Shown: positions 60,328 to 64,000 of the stretch, one piece after another
Numbering within the stretch: the stretch's first letter is position 1
Layout of the letters: each line of letters begins with the position of its first letter
Source: Talinum fruticosum
Taxonomy: Eukaryota; Streptophyta; Magnoliopsida; Caryophyllales; Talinaceae
Reading direction: 5' to 3'
DNA: 64,000 bases
NCBI GenBank assembly: GCA_021018815.1
Contig: JAITYX010000087.1
Location: forward strand, 1,430,001 to 1,494,000
The notes under the pieces: generated by a model
What the model was told of the DNA's origin: nothing
Seen by the model: only the letters and a program-made list of their open reading frames with translations
Database searches by the model: none
Position numbers and translations under genes: made by a program

Positions 60328-60879
60328 GAAAGTGAAGATGAGAATGGATAAAAAGGAAGAAGAGTGTGAAATACCCAAGACATAAGGGTAGTTCTTCACC
60401 TGAGCTTAAGGTTGGCAATAAATTTCCCAATAAAGATAGTTTAGTGAAGGCGAGTTGAGAATTACAGGATTGTTAAAGGGTATCACCTTTAGGATCACAT
60501 TGTATATATTTATACTTGGGAGGTATACAAACAAAACCCAGTGGACTTCTTTAAGAATAAGAACTCGGAAAGATCAAGCAAGGGCAATATATATTTAGGT
60601 TTTTCTATATATGCCCGGGGCCTCCGAAAATAGGCTTCTTGGATGGTTGTAGGAGGGTATTGTCTCGTTGATGGCTATTTCTTGAAAGGTCCATGGGATG
60701 GTCAGCTCTTTTGTGCAGTTGGTAAGGATGCTAATGATTAAATGTATCCAAGTGGCATGGGGTATTGCACAAAGTGAAAGCAAGGAAAGTCTGGGGTTGG
60801 TTTGTTGAGAAATTGGTGGCTAATTTGCAAAATTGGCAATGGATATGGATGGACTATTATCTCCGACCAACGAAGGTAT
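60328..60879 (+). pseudogene. MULE transposase, continuation of the second copy up to the catalytic domain
   Basis: The reading resumes after the GAAAGT duplication: SEDENG, then KYPRHKGSSSPELKVGNKF, the MuDR DNA-binding start. After decayed sequence comes the DDE core region: DGYFLKGPWDGQLFCAVGKD at about 60668-60730, then MYPSGMG, and IGNGYGWTIISDQRR at about 60831-60877. The core Asp residues of LDGxxLKG and SDxxKG type are recognisable. The second Sirevirus begins exactly inside this SDQR segment. Frame shifts and a stop make it nonfunctional. Confidence 0.8.
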
Positions 60880-62356
60880 TGAAGACTTAGATTCTAACTA
60901 TAGCCATTCTGAGTACTATATGAAGATTCAGGTATAAACCTCATTTCTCCTAAGTTTGATTTCAAGTCATTCTGGGTGTTATAGAAACACATGTATAAGT
61001 TTTCATTCGTTTCGAATGACTCGTAAAGCACATTGTTGTATATCTTTTACAGTGATATTTCGACTCACTCGGACATCACTAAAAGCTATCGCATGTTCAA
61101 ATAATTTCTCTAACACTTTTATTCCGAGTTCGATCGCATATTTCAACACAAAGAGAACTACGAGTGTTAATTCCTTTTTCTAAGTCAATTTATTTGTTTG
61201 AGAATTATTTGCATGCAGATCAAGTCGTTATACTTTGATGATTCTATTCTTTTTACTTAGGATTGACTCTAATGGAATTTGAGTATATTTAATATTATAC
61301 TTAGAAAATTCCATTCTTCTAGGTTAAAGATAATTAAGCATTTAATTATCCTAATTTAATTATTATCTCGTGCCTAATCTTGGACCAAAGTATTTTATAC
61401 TTTGAGAACCAAAAGTGGTTTACTTTTGTAGGGTATTTAAACGAGGCTAACTTATTTTTTAAATACAAAAGTATTCGGCTTCTAGCTGTCAATCATCGGC
61501 AAACAAGCTTCATCTACTTCGAACAAGGCTCGGACACCGTGTCGGGGTTGTCCATTTTCAAAACAGGAAAACTCCAATGCTAGGCTCAACAAGTGGTTTT
61601 CACCCTACTTTTCAAATAACGGTAGTTGACTAGAACACCTTTTGAAGCCAAGAGTCGTTGAACAACGTTCACATCCCAACAGATCTTTTCCGAGTGACTA
61701 AGAAGAGCCGTTACAATGGTCGATAAAGATTTCGTTGAGCACCAATATACAACGGTCACTCTACTTGGTCATCTATAAATAGAAGCCACTTCACAAGACT
61801 TGAAGATTGCTGATTTTATTAATCAATACACTCGCCTAATACTTTTAGTGCATTACTCACTCAATCTTCTACTTACAACTCCAAGTTTGTAATTAGTATT
61901 TTATGAGTTGTAAAGTCTTGTAATCAGTCACATTCTTCTCTTACTTTCTAAGTAAGGTCCCTTGACTGAGTTATAAGGGTTAACTCAGCTCAGTTGTCCC
62001 CGATTATAAAGGTTATCTCAATCAGGAAGTACTATATAAGATAAGGGAACTTTTGAGTCTAGGAAAACATTGTAAGGAATTGTTTAAAGGAGCAATTCTG
62101 GTAGAGTTAGTGCTTTGTATTTTGAGGATTCAAAATAGTGAATTTGACTTGGTGCTTGAATTAACACCGACCGTGGTTTTCTCGCCCCGGGAGGGTTTCC
62201 ACGTATTTCTAAGTACTTGCATTTCTAAGTCCAATCTAGACTCAAACTCAACTGTTTATCACTTTCCAAGCAAAAAGTGTCTAAGTTCTTTTAAATTTCC
62301 TCATTACCCTATTCACCCCCTTAGGGTTACTTAGACTCTCCAAGAGCAAACCTTCA
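60880..62356 (+). repeat. 5' LTR of Sirevirus 2
   Basis: 1477 bp, from TGAAGACTTAG to AACCTTCA. It is more diverged from the other three plus-strand LTRs than they are from each other, sharing blocks such as TGGACCAAAGTATTTTATAC and CTATAAATAGAAGCCACTTC. Confidence 0.93.
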
Positions 62357-62358
62357 AT

Positions 62359-62370
62359 TGGTATCGAAGC
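62359..62370 (+). other. Primer-binding site of Sirevirus 2
   Basis: TGGTATCGAAGC follows the LTR by two bases and matches the initiator-methionine tRNA primer site apart from small changes. Confidence 0.7.
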
Positions 62371-62415
62371 CGGTCTTTCAAGAAGGATCTAACAATTCAA
62401 AGGTCTAAAGATCGG

Positions 62416-64000
62416 ATGGCTCGGAACATTGGAGAGTTCGATGAAGGAAGGTCATCCACCAAAGTTCAAAGGATCAAACTTCGTGCACTCTGGAAGAAAC
62501 CGATGGAGTGCTTTACGTCGGACAATGATGAAGATGTCCGGAACATCATCCAAGAAGGCAACTACATCCCAATGAAGATGGAAGGAATAAGATTTGTGCC
62601 TAAAGAAAAATTTGAGTACACCAATGAAGAAGCGGAGAAGTTCGAAAGAACTTCAAAGCAATGAACATTCTAACGTGTGTGCTATCAACTCGGAAGAGTA
62701 CAACAGAGTGTCAGCCTGTAACACAGCCAAAGATGTGTGGGACACTCTTGTCAACACATACGAAGGAACAAGTCAAGTGATCACGAGCGAAGATAAGCTA
62801 GTATCTTCACAAATATGAGCTGTTCAAGATGGAGCCGAAGAAAACATTACTCGGATGTTTATTCGCTTAACCGAGATTACAAATAATTTCAAATCTCTAG
62901 GTAGAAAAATTTCCCACGAAGAAATGTGCGAGAAAAATTTTGAGAAGTCTACCAAACAAGAGATGAGGTCCCAAGGTGATAGCCATCAAGGAAACTTATA
63001 ACCTCTCACACTAAAGGCAGATGAACCGATTGGGAAGTTGCTTACCCATGAGATTCATCTCGGAAGAAGAGGATGCCGAGGTCGGCACCAAAAAAACATT
63101 GCGTTGAAGGCCTAAGAAAGTAGAAGGGAAAGTCTAAGCTCCTCGGACTTAGAATAGGATCCGATGGCACTCATTGCCCGAGGCTTCAAAAGAATGATGA
63201 AGTATAAGAAGTGGGAAAAGAGGTCAAAGAAAGAGTTCTACAAGAAAGATAAGAAGGACGAGAAAAGGTAAATATTCTTCCCCTTCAAAATTATCTTTAA
63301 CTAAGAACTCGGCTATTTTGAATGCGATAGCAAAGATCACATAGTCAAGGATTGTCCAAAGAGAAAGAAGGATAGAAAGAAGAAGAAGCTATAATGGCCA
63401 CATGGAGCGATGACGACTCATCCGAAGAAGAAGATGATTCCGATGACTTAAAGTGTCTAATGGAAATAATAGACTCGTAAGTTGAATCCGAGTCGATGTC
63501 GACAACTCAGACACCGAGGAGATAAGTCCTCAGGAGGTAATTGAATACTTTCTCAAGTTTTCCAAAGCTGATTTAGCCAAATATATTTACACTTTGGAGG
63601 AAAAGTCCAATTCGATTCTTCTTAGTTCAAAGAACAACTCGAGTCTCTTACTTCGAAAGCAATTGTTTGAAAAATGAATTGGAAAACCGAGACTAACTTT
63701 GAAAAAACTCAAGACCAATACTCAAGCTAATGAGACCGAGTCCGAGTCACTCGGAAAAGAAAATGAGCATCCGAAAAGAAAGCTCAATGAGTCTCAAGAG
63801 CTTGTTTTGAAGTTCACTCAAGGTCGAAAAACCTTGACATGCTTTTAGGCTCTCAGTGTGTCTCCTTCAAGAAAGAAGGACTTGGTTTTAATGAAGAGGA
63901 GGAATCTAATTCCTACTCTAATCTTTTCAAAAGGATTCCGGAACTATGACGTTCGAGAAGGCTGAGCATGGTCCCATTCATAAGAATGAAAGAAGGACTA
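62416..64000 (+). pseudogene. Sirevirus 2 gag region (truncated by the window)
   Basis: The frame opens MARNIGEFDEGRSSTK at 62416 and contains LWKKPMECFTSDNDED with NIIQEGNYIPMK, like Sirevirus 1. Later pieces include ALIARGFKRMMKYKKW, a knuckle tail with DSKDHIVKDCPKRKK (about 63325-63370), and an acidic stretch. Several frame shifts are present. It continues to the window end with the coiled-coil-like tail. Confidence 0.8.

Larger units (their letters stand above)
60880..64000 (+). mobile_element. Sirevirus 2, 5' part (continues past the window)
   Basis: The LTR at 60880-62356 is followed by a primer site and a gag region of the same family as Sirevirus 1. The element is inserted in the MULE catalytic region and preceded by GGTAT. 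The far LTR and the second duplication lie outside the window. Confidence 0.9.

Noticed and set aside
1..64000. CRISPR arrays, defence genes, organellar inserts, rRNA genes or a complete tRNA gene
   Set aside because: None were seen. The only tRNA-like promoter boxes belong to the SINE at 44536.

Overview
This window is nuclear DNA from a eudicot plant. It is AT-rich, has intron-containing genes with GT-AG junctions, long AT dinucleotide tracts, and a dense load of plant transposable elements: Sirevirus-type Copia, Tat-like and other Ty3-gypsy, CACTA, MULE, hAT/MITE, LINE and a tRNA-derived SINE. I cannot name the species. Only two ordinary host genes are convincing, both on the minus strand: a two-exon short-chain dehydrogenase/reductase (18786-20253) and a nine-exon NIPA-type magnesium transporter (35215-45273). 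Each is intact except for one missing base in a homopolymer run, at 19040-19044 and 41600-41604.

Layout, left to right. Positions 1-17.5 kb are a nested set of elements. The outer layer is a MULE transposase gene read on the minus strand (16746 down to 15751, resuming at about 189 down to 1). It is split by a Tat-like LTR element (about 190-15750, minus), which is split by a CACTA element (3944-12788). The CACTA element is in turn split by a 2.57 kb foldback (6534-9102) whose two sides abut direct duplications of about 460 bp. Then come AT-rich intergenic DNA, the SDR gene, a hAT-like MITE (21543-21960), and a gag-only gypsy element (23729-27220) carrying a solo Sirevirus LTR with a perfect 5-bp target-site duplication.

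From 27.8 to 33.4 kb lies a second Tat-like element in plus orientation (LTR, primer-binding site, gag and protease relic), hit by a hAT element (28777-29453, perfect 8-bp duplication) and by an inverted solo Sirevirus LTR (29855-31208). An L1-type LINE relic follows. The NIPA gene occupies 35.2-45.3 kb; its introns hold a SINE with a 15-bp duplication and degenerate repeats.

From 46.3 kb to the end is a second MULE transposase gene (plus strand), split by a 2.68 kb solo-LTR-like element (46911-60327, flanking GAAAGT repeats). That element is itself split by a nearly full-length 10.7 kb Sirevirus (48361-59094, TATAT duplications) with gag, pol and an extra 3' ORF. A second Sirevirus begins at 60880 inside the MULE catalytic region and runs off the window.

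No defence island, gene cluster or clearly new biological system is evident. The unusual observations are the foldback with its abutting large duplication, the CACTA protein ending in a Ulp1-like domain, the two parallel nests inside same-family MULE transposases, and a pattern of CG/CHG-centred indels between Sirevirus LTRs that looks more like base-calling error or a methylation effect than ordinary decay.
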